In this document: piece by piece, positions 7,858 to 14,829 of the stretch
Layout of the letters: each line of letters begins with the position of its first letter
Numbering within the stretch: position 1 is the first letter of the stretch
Assembly (NCBI GenBank): GCA_050012355.1
Contig: JBEKHI010000130.1
Location: forward strand, 1-19,919
Origin: JBEKHI01 sp050012355
GTDB lineage: Bacteria > Actinomycetota > Actinomycetes > Streptosporangiales > Streptosporangiaceae
Length of the DNA: 19,919 nucleotides
Direction of reading: 5' to 3'
Made by a program: the position numbers and the translations under genes
The notes under the pieces: generated by a model
Database searches by the model: none
What the model saw: only the letters and a program-made list of their open reading frames with translations
Told to the model about the DNA's origin: nothing

Positions 7858-8610
7858 ATGTACGACCCGCCTGGCTATCTGTGGACGATTACCCTCGCCG
7901 GCGTCATCGCGATCCCGGCCGCGACCTGCGTCGTGCTGTACGGGGGCGCGGTGCGTTCCGGCCTGGGCCGAAAGCGGGCGGCGGTGCTCGCCGGCGGCGC
8001 GGCCGTCGTGCTCGGCGGCTGGTTCACCGCCAGCGCGGTGATCGCGGCTCACGGCTGGTATCACGCGCGGCTCGGCCACGGGGTGCCGTGGCTGCCGGTC
8101 GTAGTGCTCGGCTTCCTGGGCTTGCTGCTGGCACTGCGCCGGATCCCGGTGGTGGCGCGCACCCTGGCGGCACCGGGCATGGTGAACCGCCTGGAGCTTC
8201 CGCACTCGTTCCGGGTGGCCGGGGTGGCCTTCCTGCTCACCATGACCCTCGGCCATCTGCCCGCGCTGTTCGCCCTGCCCGCGGGCCTGGGCGACATCGC
8301 CACAGGTATCGCTGCGCCGCTGGTCGCACGCAGGCCCGCACCGGGCACGGGCCGCCGCGCCGCCCTGTGGTTCAACGCACTCGGCATGACCGATCTGGTC
8401 GTGGCCCTGGCCCTCGGCGCGCTCACCGGATTCCAGCTGCTCAACGTCACCCCGTCCAGTGCGCCGCTCGGCGAGCTGCCGCTCGCGCTGATCCCGACAG
8501 CCGCCGTGCCGCTGCTGCTCGCCCTGCACATCACGTCCATGTCCGTGCTGGCCAGGACGCCGCGAACAGCACTGCCCGCCACCGCCCCGCCCACTGCCGC
8601 CGCGATATAG
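7858..8610 (+). CDS. Integral membrane protein of unknown function, about seven helices
   Basis: A 250-residue protein with about seven hydrophobic segments, beginning LWTITLAGVIAIPAATCVVL and ending near ALIPTAAVPLLLALHITSMS, followed by a short alanine/proline-rich cytoplasmic tail. The ATG at 7858 follows GGGGGAGG with good spacing. No enzyme or transporter signature is recognised. The gene is divergent from the HxlR-type regulator, and the only visible promoter carries repeats that probably bind it. The pair therefore looks like a stress- or metabolite-induced membrane function. HxlR regulators often sit next to their single target gene, so this is the most likely target. Its downstream neighbour is a truncated relic, so a longer operon may once have existed. 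Confidence 0.8.
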   Translation: MYDPPGYLWTITLAGVIAIPAATCVVLYGGAVRSGLGRKRAAVLAGGAAVVLGGWFTASAVIAAHGWYHARLGHGVPWLPVVVLGFLGLLLALRRIPVVARTLAAPGMVNRLELPHSFRVAGVAFLLTMTLGHLPALFALPAGLGDIATGIAAPLVARRPAPGTGRRAALWFNALGMTDLVVALALGALTGFQLLNVTPSSAPLGELPLALIPTAAVPLLLALHITSMSVLARTPRTALPATAPPTAAAI

Positions 8611-8621
8611 AGGGCAAGACA

Positions 8622-8687
8622 ATGCAGCTCATGATCGATCAGGTCCCCGAGTTACCCATGCGTAGAGCCTGCCCTTTGGACGCTTAG
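8622..8687 (+). pseudogene. Probable cytochrome P450 N-terminal relic
   Basis: A 21-residue frame starts 12 bases after the membrane gene stop and contains VPELPMRRACPLD before a TAG at 8685-8687. The LPMxRACPxDPP pattern is a common beginning of actinobacterial cytochromes P450, so this looks like the first codons of a P450 gene cut off at about codon 20. It overlaps the end of the convergent GlxA-like gene by four bases, so the breakpoint lies at this junction. The assignment rests on a short motif recalled from the family. Confidence 0.45.
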
Positions 8688-9598
8688 GCTGGCCTGCGGG
8701 CACGGAGACGGCGGAGCATGCGGGCGTCCTGGAAGCCGACCACTCGGGCGGCGGCCTCGATGGTGGCGCCGTGGCCGATCAGGTGCTCGGCTCGCTCCAG
8801 CCGTAGTAGCTGCTGATATCGCAGTGGGGTCAGGCCCGTCGCCTCGGTGAACCTGCGGGTGAGGGTGCGCTCGCTGACGCCGCACTTGCTGGCGATCTCC
8901 GTGAGTGGCAGCGGGTCGGCGAACCGCATCTCGATGTGATCCTGGGCGCGGTGAGCGGTGTCGCAGAGGTGATTGCGGAGCCGCAACATGACGCTGGCCT
9001 GCTGCTCGTCCCCATTGCGGCGGGCGTAGACGACCATCTCGCGGGCGATCCGCGCGGCTGTGGCCGAGCCGTCCCGGACGGCGATCAGATGCAAGGCCAG
9101 GTCGATGCCGCTGGCGATCCCGGCGGAGGTGGCGACCCGGTCGTCGATGACGTAGAGCACGTCGCGGACGACCGTCGCCCTTGGATAGCGCTTTGCGAGC
9201 TCGTCCTGGATGTCATGGTGGGTGGTGCAGCGGCGGCCGTCCAAGAGACCCGCTCGGCCGAGAGCGTCTGCCCCGGCGCAGACGCTGGCGACGGTGCCGC
9301 CATTTGCGTGATGGGCGGCGAGCGCCTTGAGCGTGGCGTCGGCTAGCGGGCCGGTGCCCCCGATCACGGGCCTGGCCCGCCAGCCGGGGACGATGATCAG
9401 GTCGTCTTTGGCCAGGGTGGGCCAGGTCGTGGTCGCCCTTATTGTGATGCCCTGGGCGGTGGGGACATTCTCCTGTGCGGCGACATGGGCCAGCTCGTAA
9501 CCGCAGCCGAGGTCGGCGGCGGTGCCGAACGCCTGCGCCGGCCCCGCTAGGTCCAGCAGGTGCAGTCCCGGGACGAGCAAGAAGACGACCTTAGTCAC
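8684..9598 (-). CDS. GlxA-like transcription regulator (DJ-1/PfpI domain plus AraC HTH)
   Basis: A 304-residue protein. The GTG at 9598 (VTKVVFLLVPGLHLLDLAGP) begins exactly at the family start. The frame upstream overlaps the hydrolase gene and is not coding-like. Residues 1-170 form a DJ-1/PfpI class I amidotransferase-like domain with the nucleophile-elbow cysteine in ASVCAGADALG (C107) and the following TTHHDIQDEL. Residues about 210-300 form an AraC-type double helix-turn-helix (LPLTEIASKCGVSERTLTRR, then LRYQQLLRLERAEHLI, ending VGFQDARMLRRLR). Relatives regulate amine, carnitine or nitrogen-compound metabolism and are not proteases. The gene begins 25 bases after the isochorismatase-like gene, so the two form an operon. 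No recognised operator is seen. Confidence 0.9.
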   Translation of the reverse strand: MTKVVFLLVPGLHLLDLAGPAQAFGTAADLGCGYELAHVAAQENVPTAQGITIRATTTWPTLAKDDLIIVPGWRARPVIGGTGPLADATLKALAAHHANGGTVASVCAGADALGRAGLLDGRRCTTHHDIQDELAKRYPRATVVRDVLYVIDDRVATSAGIASGIDLALHLIAVRDGSATAARIAREMVVYARRNGDEQQASVMLRLRNHLCDTAHRAQDHIEMRFADPLPLTEIASKCGVSERTLTRRFTEATGLTPLRYQQLLRLERAEHLIGHGATIEAAARVVGFQDARMLRRLRARRPA

Positions 9599-9623
9599 GA
9601 TCTGGTCAGAATAGCCGACTGTC

Positions 9624-10259
9624 TCAGCTGGCGCGTCGGTCGAGGAGAGGCGGCGGTACCGCGACCTGACCGGTGACCTCTGCGATCGTGGCGATGGTCG
9701 CGAACCGCCCGGCGAGCGCGTACTCGGTCCGCTCGATGACCGCGCTGGCCGGCAGCGTACGCGGGTCCTCGAGCAGTTGCTCAACCGTCTGGCCTCCTGA
9801 GGCGTCGCGATGCGCGATCGGGCTGGTGGCGGTCGCCTCGGTGACGAACGTGACCTGGTAACCCAGGTCGAACGCGACACGCGCCGTGGTCTCGCAGCAC
9901 TGCTCAGTCCGGATACCGCAGACGATGACCTCGGTGATGCCTTGCTGGGTGAGTAGCTGCTGCAGGTTCGTCGTGGTGAACGCGTTGTGCGAGGTCTTGG
10001 TGAGCTGCGGCTCACCGGCCCGCGGATTGAGCGGGTCGATGTAGCGGACGTGGCCGCCGGCTGGGTCGAATGCGGTACCCGATCCCGGCTCTGAATGCAG
10101 CACCCACACGACGAGGTCGCCGTTTGCCCGCGCACAGTCCACGAGGCGGGCGACGTCGACGGCGATGCCGGGGTTGGAGATGGCCGTCCACAGCGGCCCC
10201 TGCCGGAACGATTCCTGAACATCGATAACGAGAAGAGCACGACTCATGACTACAAGCAT
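9624..10259 (-). CDS. Isochorismatase-like cysteine hydrolase
   Basis: A protein of 211 residues from the ATG at 10259, or 207 from the ATG at 10247 (MSRALLVIDVQ). The first is slightly favoured because GAGGAGG lies ten bases upstream of it and 22 from the second. The fold is the Rossmann-like isochorismatase/nicotinamidase family, with the three expected catalytic residues: Asp13 in LLVIDVQ, Lys88 in QLTKTSHNAF and Cys121 in GIRTEQCCETTARVAFDLGY. The family hydrolyses amides, ureido compounds or vinyl ethers. The substrate here is unknown. The pairing with a GlxA-type regulator 25 bases downstream is frequent in actinobacteria and suggests that the regulator senses the substrate or product. 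The gene is intact and of normal length. Confidence 0.9.
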   Translation of the reverse strand: MLVVMSRALLVIDVQESFRQGPLWTAISNPGIAVDVARLVDCARANGDLVVWVLHSEPGSGTAFDPAGGHVRYIDPLNPRAGEPQLTKTSHNAFTTTNLQQLLTQQGITEVIVCGIRTEQCCETTARVAFDLGYQVTFVTEATATSPIAHRDASGGQTVEQLLEDPRTLPASAVIERTEYALAGRFATIATIAEVTGQVAVPPPLLDRRAS

Positions 10260-10649
10260 CCGGCCCAGACCTCCTCAGGAGGAAGGCCAGATCAAGTCCC
10301 ATACCGGACCGATCCGGTCAGCCCTTGATGGGCTGGACTCGGTGAAGGCGCTCGCGGGTGCTGCTCAACGGCAAGGACACCGGCGATCCCGAGTTCGAGG
10401 AGCGATATTCTCGCAGTTTCCGGCGCCCAATCGCCCATTTCTCCCGGGCACCCGCCGACGCGGGCGGGCGGTCTATCTGGCATTGACAAGCTGAAAATGA
10501 TGCGCAGACGATAAAGACCTCAAGCGACCTGAAGCCATATACCCGCAGGCACTTACAGCAACATTAGGATTTCATCTGGATTTAGCCTTAGCGTATGGTC
10601 TGCATGAAAAAATCCCGAGGTCCCCTAGATCTTCCCCTGAAAGGAAATC
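10260..10649. other. Intergenic region holding relic C and the spherulin-like gene leader
   Basis: The first part contains several small hairpins (AGCCC/GGGCT at 10319-10333) and endonuclease fragment C. After about 10480 the sequence becomes AT-rich and probably carries the promoter of the secreted gene at 10650. TATGGT at 10594-10599 is a possible -10 without a clear -35, and TTGACA at 10483-10488 has no good -10 at 16-18 bases. No gene is supported. Confidence 0.45.
10354..10384 (+). pseudogene. Relic of NaeI-family endonuclease with internal 21-base deletion (fragment C)
   Basis: Bases 10359-10384 are a 26-base exact match to the intact endonuclease gene (codons LLNGKDTG, residues 40-47). 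The match extends leftwards to 10354 (GCGGGTGCTG) if 21 bases are removed from the intact gene. In the intact gene the pentamer TGCTG occurs at both edges of those 21 bases, so a deletion between the two copies explains the fragment exactly. No homology continues on either side. It uses AAG at the lysine codon like the intact gene, not AAA as in fragment A. Confidence 0.72.
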
Positions 10650-11552
10650 ATGAGGAAAGCCCTTGCCGCATGTGCGCTGGCATGTGCTGTTGCAATTCCC
10701 GCGGCGATCACGTTGACCGGGACATCTTCGGCACATGCGGGTCAGACGTTTCGCGAGCTTATCCCCGCTTACATCTATCCTGCCAACCTGACCACCGGGA
10801 CAGCGGAACAGGAGAACGGAGAGAACATCTGGAACCACCTGTGTAACACTGCGTCAACGTCCGGGAATAGCAGCACGATCATCGCCAACGTGGACAGCGG
10901 TCCCGGTTCCAGTTACGACTCGAACTGGGCTTCGGCGTTGGACTATTGCGTGAACGAGGGTGTCAACGTCGTCGGGTACGTTCACACCAGCTATGGTCAG
11001 CGATCGGTCAGCTCCGTCGAAGCTGACATCGCGGAGTGGGTGAGCCTGTACGGCAGCGACGTGCAGGGGATCTTCTTCGACGAGGTGCCGACCAGCGCCA
11101 CCGACTCGCGCTGCCCGGACAGCAACTGCGAGTCTTACTACTCGACGCTGATCGCTTACGCGCAGTCCGAGATCAGCGACTCGCTGATCATTACGAACCC
11201 GGGGGCTTCAAGCTCTGATTCTGGGTGGATCCTCTCTAACGCCGCGATGGACGGTCACCCCGCCGACATCGACGTGATCTTCGAAGGCGACGTCTCCAGC
11301 TTCACTGGCTGGTCCCCGCCGTCCTGGTATGACTCCAGCCAGTCCAGCTCGGTAGCTACCCTCGTGTACCAGGACCCAGGGACCACGGACACCGCATCTT
11401 CTGATGCCTCCACTGTCTGCACGGACACGCAAAACGACGGTGTCGGGATCGGAGTCGCCTGGAGCAACGACTCCAACGACGACACGTATGCGACAGACCC
11501 CACGACCGTCACGGGCAACGGGATCTGGGATGATTTCGTGAGCGACTGCTGA
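10650..11552 (+). CDS. Secreted spherulation-specific family 4 (spherulin-4-like) protein
   Basis: A 300-residue protein. The ATG at 10650 follows GAAAGGAAA and opens a signal peptide (MRKALAACALACAVAIPAAI, cleavage after SSAHA). The mature part resembles the spherulin-4 family, a TIM-barrel group related to endo-alpha-1,4-galactosaminidase-type glycosidases. Signs are PAYIYPANLT near the start, IIANVDSGPGSS, a strand with VNVVGYVHTSYG, the acidic strand end VQGIFFDEVP (probable catalytic Asp/Glu), LIITNPG and the late strand DIDVIFEG. Cysteines occur as pairs that could form disulfides outside the cell. Relatives in actinobacteria and fungi are thought to act on galactosaminogalactan-like polysaccharides; the substrate here is unproven. 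It appears to be transcribed alone. Confidence 0.83.
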   Translation: MRKALAACALACAVAIPAAITLTGTSSAHAGQTFRELIPAYIYPANLTTGTAEQENGENIWNHLCNTASTSGNSSTIIANVDSGPGSSYDSNWASALDYCVNEGVNVVGYVHTSYGQRSVSSVEADIAEWVSLYGSDVQGIFFDEVPTSATDSRCPDSNCESYYSTLIAYAQSEISDSLIITNPGASSSDSGWILSNAAMDGHPADIDVIFEGDVSSFTGWSPPSWYDSSQSSSVATLVYQDPGTTDTASSDASTVCTDTQNDGVGIGVAWSNDSNDDTYATDPTTVTGNGIWDDFVSDC

Positions 11553-11978
11553 ATCGCAAGATCAACCTCAATCCACCGGCCAATTCCGGTAGCTCGTTTC
11601 TGGCTTGATTCCTGCACGGGGAGTTTTGTGAGGTGATTCCGGGCGCGCTCCGCGCGAGGCACGTACTCGTGCAGGGCGTCAATCGAGGGATCGACCCGTG
11701 GACCTTCTTGCTGCCTGGCTCTCCCCTGGACCGCCCTGCAAAGCTGCTAGCAGGCATGGTCGAAGGCACCCCGCCGGGCAGCTACAAGCAGTGATGGCAT
11801 CCCCTCGGAGCAGGCCACGACCTGAACCTTTACATCCAATGTTAACGAACTACCGGCGACGTTAGCCGCTGTCGCAGCGCCTGCTACAAAACTATCCAAT
11901 CGGAGGATGCGGTCTCACCCTGCCGCCCGTGATGCTTAGGGCATCAGGACTCGATCGAGGAGAAGGAGGTCCCCTCCC
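11553..11978. other. Intergenic region with possible gene debris
   Basis: A short inverted repeat, ACCGG (11575-11579) and CCGGT (11586-11590), follows the spherulin-like gene and might end its transcript. A plus-strand frame ending at 11794 (GTG at 11669, 41 codons, containing DPWTFLLPGSPLDRPAKLLA) has coding-like composition but no recognised family and no ribosome site; it may be the tail of a lost gene. The segment 11820-11900 is AT-richer and probably carries the promoter of the small gene at 11979. Confidence 0.35.
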
Positions 11979-12164
11979 GTGACAGAGACCTACAAGCCTG
12001 GAGACATTGTTCCCAAAGACGGAACCGTCCTGGTCACCCAGCAGCCTGAGATCAGAGACCACGTAAAGAAAGGGACTCGATTTCCGCCGCCTTCCCGTGA
12101 TGAAGTCGGTGGCGTCCGGGAGCACGAAACAGGATATACCTGGCAGTACGCCGACGAGAGCTGA
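11979..12164 (+). CDS. Small conserved-looking protein, possibly YjzC-like
   Basis: A 61-residue protein from the GTG at 11979, supported by a strong AGAAGGAGG nine bases upstream. It starts MTETYKPGDIVPKDGTVLVT, followed by a VKKGTRFPPP turn and a C-terminal GYTWQYADES. The order of a PG-x-x-x-P-x-(D/N)G element, a KxGxxFP element and a final W-x-(Y/V) resembles small YjzC-like proteins in Firmicutes and short actinobacterial relatives of unknown function. It is soluble and charged, with no signal peptide or metal-binding cysteines. Its neighbours are unrelated, so no role can be inferred from context. Confidence 0.66.
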   Translation: MTETYKPGDIVPKDGTVLVTQQPEIRDHVKKGTRFPPPSRDEVGGVREHETGYTWQYADES

Positions 12165-12257
12165 GCCTCGTCCCGCCTGAAATGCAGTCAAGTAGCGCTG
12201 CCTGACCAGAACGGCAGCGCGCGTTGTAGGTGCCGATTATTCATCCGTGCTGGTAAG

Positions 12258-12375
12258 GCAGCATGTCGATACTCGTGGAGGGTACCGTCGAGTCGGTCCC
12301 ATCTGCGGACGTCGAGATGCGCGATCCGCTCAGGGTCGGTAATCGGTTCGGGTAGCGGGCACAGGGGTGCGGAAG
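12258..12375 (-). pseudogene. Probable C-terminal relic of an integrase-core transposase
   Basis: In the minus frame, PLPEPITDPERIAHLDV is followed by RRWDRLDGTLHEYRHAA. An R-R-x-x-(R/V)-L-G-G-x-x-x-E-Y-x-x-A-A end is typical of many actinobacterial DDE integrase-core transposases and their relatives. The usual stop after AA is missing, and the frame reads on for 22 residues. No catalytic core or inverted repeat remains. It suggests that an insertion sequence once abutted the restriction locus. The identification is from a remembered C-terminal pattern only. Confidence 0.38.
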
Positions 12376-12584
12376 CTCGGCACCTGCCATGGCCGCGGCA
12401 ACAGCCGCCCGTCGACTGACCGGTCACCGCGCTGCCGACTGCGAGCCGGGTCATGGGCCAGCCCGGCTCATGGAGATCACATGTTCGGGCGCAGCACAGA
12501 CTCCCGCTTGCACAGGCAGGTTGACGTCCATAACGAGGCGGATATCTGCGCGCCCCTTCGGAGAGGCTCGGCTAGCCTCGGCTC

Positions 12585-12618
12585 TTGACCGCCGAGCATC
12601 TGTCGCGGCGCGTAGTCT
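12585..12618 (+). promoter_or_regulatory. Candidate leaderless promoter of the endonuclease gene
   Basis: TAGTCT (12613-12618) fits an actinobacterial -10 (TAxxxT) and lies seven bases before the GTG at 12626. Transcription would therefore begin at or next to the start codon, giving a leaderless mRNA. This agrees with the lack of a ribosome site. TTGACC (12585-12590) resembles a -35, but its 22-base spacing is too long, so the -35 is uncertain. Confidence 0.4.
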
Positions 12619-12625
12619 GCCAGGC

Positions 12626-13561
12626 GTGACCCAGCTCCCGCTCGCGCCCGACCCGGAGCTCGCCGCAGTAGCCGACGAACTACTGGCGCTGGACCGCGAC
12701 GGCACCCGCATCGCGCGGGTGCTGCGCCGCACCTACGACATGCTGCTCAACGGCAAGGACACCGGCCGGTACCGCTGGGATCAACTGCACAAAACGGAGA
12801 AGACGCACTTCGGCACGCTGGTCGAGATCAACCTGCAGCGCGAGTTCGGCTTCGCCGACGGGAAGGCGATGGACTTCGCGATCTGCGGCATCGACGTGGA
12901 CTGCAAGTTCTCCCAGAAGCTCGCGGAGTGGATGATCCCGCCGGAGGCACTCGGCCACATCCTGCTTGGCCTATGGGCCGACGATGCCACCGGGAAATGG
13001 TCACTCGGTCTGGTCCGGGCCACACCCGACGTACTGACAACGTCGGACGGCAACCGGGACCGTAAGCGCTGGCTTTCCAAGTATGGCAAAACGACGGTCG
13101 ACTGGCTCCACTGGGACCGCGAACTCCCCGAGAACGCGCTGCTGCGGATCCCGCCGCCCGACGTGGACCGCATCCTGCACTGCTCGCCGCACGGCACGAA
13201 ACGCATCGACATGCTCTTCCGGCTCGCCCAGCGACGCCGGATCAGCCGCACGGTCGTCGCGACCGTCGCCCGCCAGGAGGACTACATGAAACGCGTGCGC
13301 GGCAACGGCGGAGCGCGCAGCAGCCTGCGCGGCGAGGGCATCGTGATCTTCGGGCAGTACCGGAGCCATTGCGCGCTGGCGGCGCGGCTCGGACTGCCGG
13401 AGCCAGGAGACGGCGAGTTCGTGAGCGCACGGCTGGCCAGGCGACGCGACCACCGAGGGCCATGGGTGACCCTGGATGGTTCCGACTGGGTGGTCGCAGA
13501 TCTCGATGACCCCGTCGAGCCAGCTCCGATGCTGCCCGACACGCACTCAGATACGCCCTGA
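12626..13561 (+). CDS. NaeI-family type IIE restriction endonuclease
   Basis: A 311-residue protein, close to the 317 residues of NaeI. The GTG at 12626 is chosen because VTQLPL matches the MTELPL start of NaeI as I recall it. The N-terminal endonuclease domain contains WDQLHKTEKTHFGTLVEINL, then MDFAICGIDVDCKFS. With a constant offset of three, E67, D83, D92 and K94 fall on the NaeI catalytic residues E70, D86, D95 and K97. L40 in YDMLLNGKDTG corresponds to NaeI L43, whose change to lysine turns that enzyme into a topoisomerase. The C-terminal half (about 165-311, with RTVVATVARQEDYMKRVRGN and GGARSSLRGEGIVIFGQ) matches the DNA-binding effector domain. The enzyme would cut unmethylated DNA, perhaps GCCGGC as NaeI does, needing two sites. 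The methyltransferase gene starts 29 bases downstream. Confidence 0.95.
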   Translation: MTQLPLAPDPELAAVADELLALDRDGTRIARVLRRTYDMLLNGKDTGRYRWDQLHKTEKTHFGTLVEINLQREFGFADGKAMDFAICGIDVDCKFSQKLAEWMIPPEALGHILLGLWADDATGKWSLGLVRATPDVLTTSDGNRDRKRWLSKYGKTTVDWLHWDRELPENALLRIPPPDVDRILHCSPHGTKRIDMLFRLAQRRRISRTVVATVARQEDYMKRVRGNGGARSSLRGEGIVIFGQYRSHCALAARLGLPEPGDGEFVSARLARRRDHRGPWVTLDGSDWVVADLDDPVEPAPMLPDTHSDTP

Positions 13562-13590
13562 GCAGGCACCCGATAGGACACAATAAGTAC

Positions 13591-14829
13591 ATGACTCACG
13601 AGTTCAAGGTGGTCGAGATCTGCGCCGGCGCCGGCGGGCAGTCCCTCGGCCTTGAGCTCGCTGGCTTCGCGCACTCGCTCGCCGTCGAACTCGACGCGAA
13701 CGCGTGCGCCACGCTGCGGCACAACCGGCCGGGCTGGACGGTCGCCCAGGGCGACGTCGCCAGCCAGGATGTCTGGGAACCTGTTTCGTACCACGGCATT
13801 GACCTGCTGGCCGGCGGGGTGCCCTGTCCGCCGTTCACGATCGCCGGAAAGCAGCTCGGCGCGACCGACGAACGGGACCTGTTCGCCTGGGCGATCGAGC
13901 TGTGCGGCGTGATAGAGCCGCGCGCGCTCATGCTGGAAAATGTCCGCGGGCTTTCGCTACCGCGGTTTTCTGCCTACCGCCAGCACGTACTCGACCGGCT
14001 CACCGAGCTGGGCTACGCGGCGAGCTGGAAGCTGCTGCACGCGGCCGATTACCGGGTGCCGCAGCTCCGGCCGCGGTTCGTCCTGGTGGCGATGCGGCCG
14101 GACGATTTCCGGCACTTCTCCTGGCCCGCCCCGCAAGGTATTCCGCCCACAGTGGGCGAGACGCTCAAGGACCTGATGGCCGAACGTGGCTGGCCTGGCG
14201 CCGAAGCATGGGCACGGCGGGCCAATGACATCGCGCCAACCATCGTCGGCGGCTCGAAGAAACACGGTGGTGCGGACCTCGGCCCCACCCGGGCCAAGCG
14301 CGCGTGGCGCGAGATGGGGGTGAACGGCCTCGGTGTCGCCGACGCCGCGCCCGGCCCTTCCGACCCGGAGAACGAGCTGCCGAAGCTGACCTGCGAGATG
14401 GTCGCCCGGCTGCAAGGCTGGAGCGGCGAAGAGTACCGCTGGGAGTTCACCGGCCGGAAGACGTCGGTGTACCGGCAGATCGGCAACGCGTTCCCCCCGC
14501 CGCTGGCCCGCGCGATCGGCGAGCGCATCCACGCGGCGTTGTCCGGCCGCGGCACGGTGCGATCCCGGCAGGCAGAATCCTGGCACACCACGCACGACCC
14601 GGTGTACGCGGTGCTGCGAGCAGACGGCGGATTCCTCACCAGGGACGAGATCGTGTCCAAGGCCGGGATGACCTCCGACGAGTTCGAACGGCACCTAGAT
14701 CATCTGCGCCGCGACTTCCACATCGAGACGGCCGAAAACAGCTACAAGCTGGGTGCGTTCAAGGCCTTCACCGGCCAGGAAGATCACCTGCGCCACGAGG
14801 CCTTCGTCAACCCCAGCCGCATCAGCTAG
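13591..14829 (+). CDS. DNA (cytosine-5) methyltransferase of the NaeI-type system
   Basis: A 412-residue enzyme that protects host DNA by methylating the recognition site. The motifs appear in the standard order: I, EICAGAGGQSLGLELAGF (9-26); IV with the catalytic cysteine, GGVPCPPF (C79); VI, MLENVRGL (E116); VIII, PQLRPRFVLV (157-166); IX, RLQGW (273-277); X, YRQIGNAFPPPLA (294-306). The target-recognition region between VIII and IX is short (about 175-265). After motif X an unusual tail of about 90 residues remains, containing LTRDEIVSKAGMTSDEFERH and FHIETAENSYKLG, which looks like a winged helix. The ATG at 13591 begins at the usual distance from motif I. It is co-oriented with, and 29 bases after, the endonuclease. 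No separate controller gene is present. Confidence 0.95.
   Translation: MTHEFKVVEICAGAGGQSLGLELAGFAHSLAVELDANACATLRHNRPGWTVAQGDVASQDVWEPVSYHGIDLLAGGVPCPPFTIAGKQLGATDERDLFAWAIELCGVIEPRALMLENVRGLSLPRFSAYRQHVLDRLTELGYAASWKLLHAADYRVPQLRPRFVLVAMRPDDFRHFSWPAPQGIPPTVGETLKDLMAERGWPGAEAWARRANDIAPTIVGGSKKHGGADLGPTRAKRAWREMGVNGLGVADAAPGPSDPENELPKLTCEMVARLQGWSGEEYRWEFTGRKTSVYRQIGNAFPPPLARAIGERIHAALSGRGTVRSRQAESWHTTHDPVYAVLRADGGFLTRDEIVSKAGMTSDEFERHLDHLRRDFHIETAENSYKLGAFKAFTGQEDHLRHEAFVNPSRIS

Larger units (their letters stand above)
12165..12625. other. Intergenic region between the small gene and the restriction locus
   Basis: It holds a probable transposase C-terminal relic on the minus strand (12258-12375) and the upstream region of the endonuclease. 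The endonuclease frame is open back to an ATG at 12389, but that extension is not NaeI-like and has no ribosome site. Nothing else can be supported. Confidence 0.5.

Noticed and set aside
9599..10240. N-terminal extension of the GlxA-like protein through the hydrolase gene
   Set aside because: The family starts at the GTG at 9598. The extension is serine/arginine-rich and runs across the isochorismatase-like gene in another frame.
10268..10280. CCTCCTCAGGAGG palindrome as an operator
   Set aside because: It is simply the ribosome site of the minus-strand hydrolase meeting its complement; it is too short to support a regulator site.
11509..11769. Minus-strand frame of 86 codons after the spherulin-like gene
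   Set aside because: It lacks a ribosome site, overlaps the end of the secreted gene and has no recognisable features.
12389..12625. N-terminal extension of the endonuclease from the ATG at 12389
   Set aside because: The 79 extra residues are unlike NaeI, which begins at the position matching the GTG at 12626, and no ribosome site precedes the ATG.
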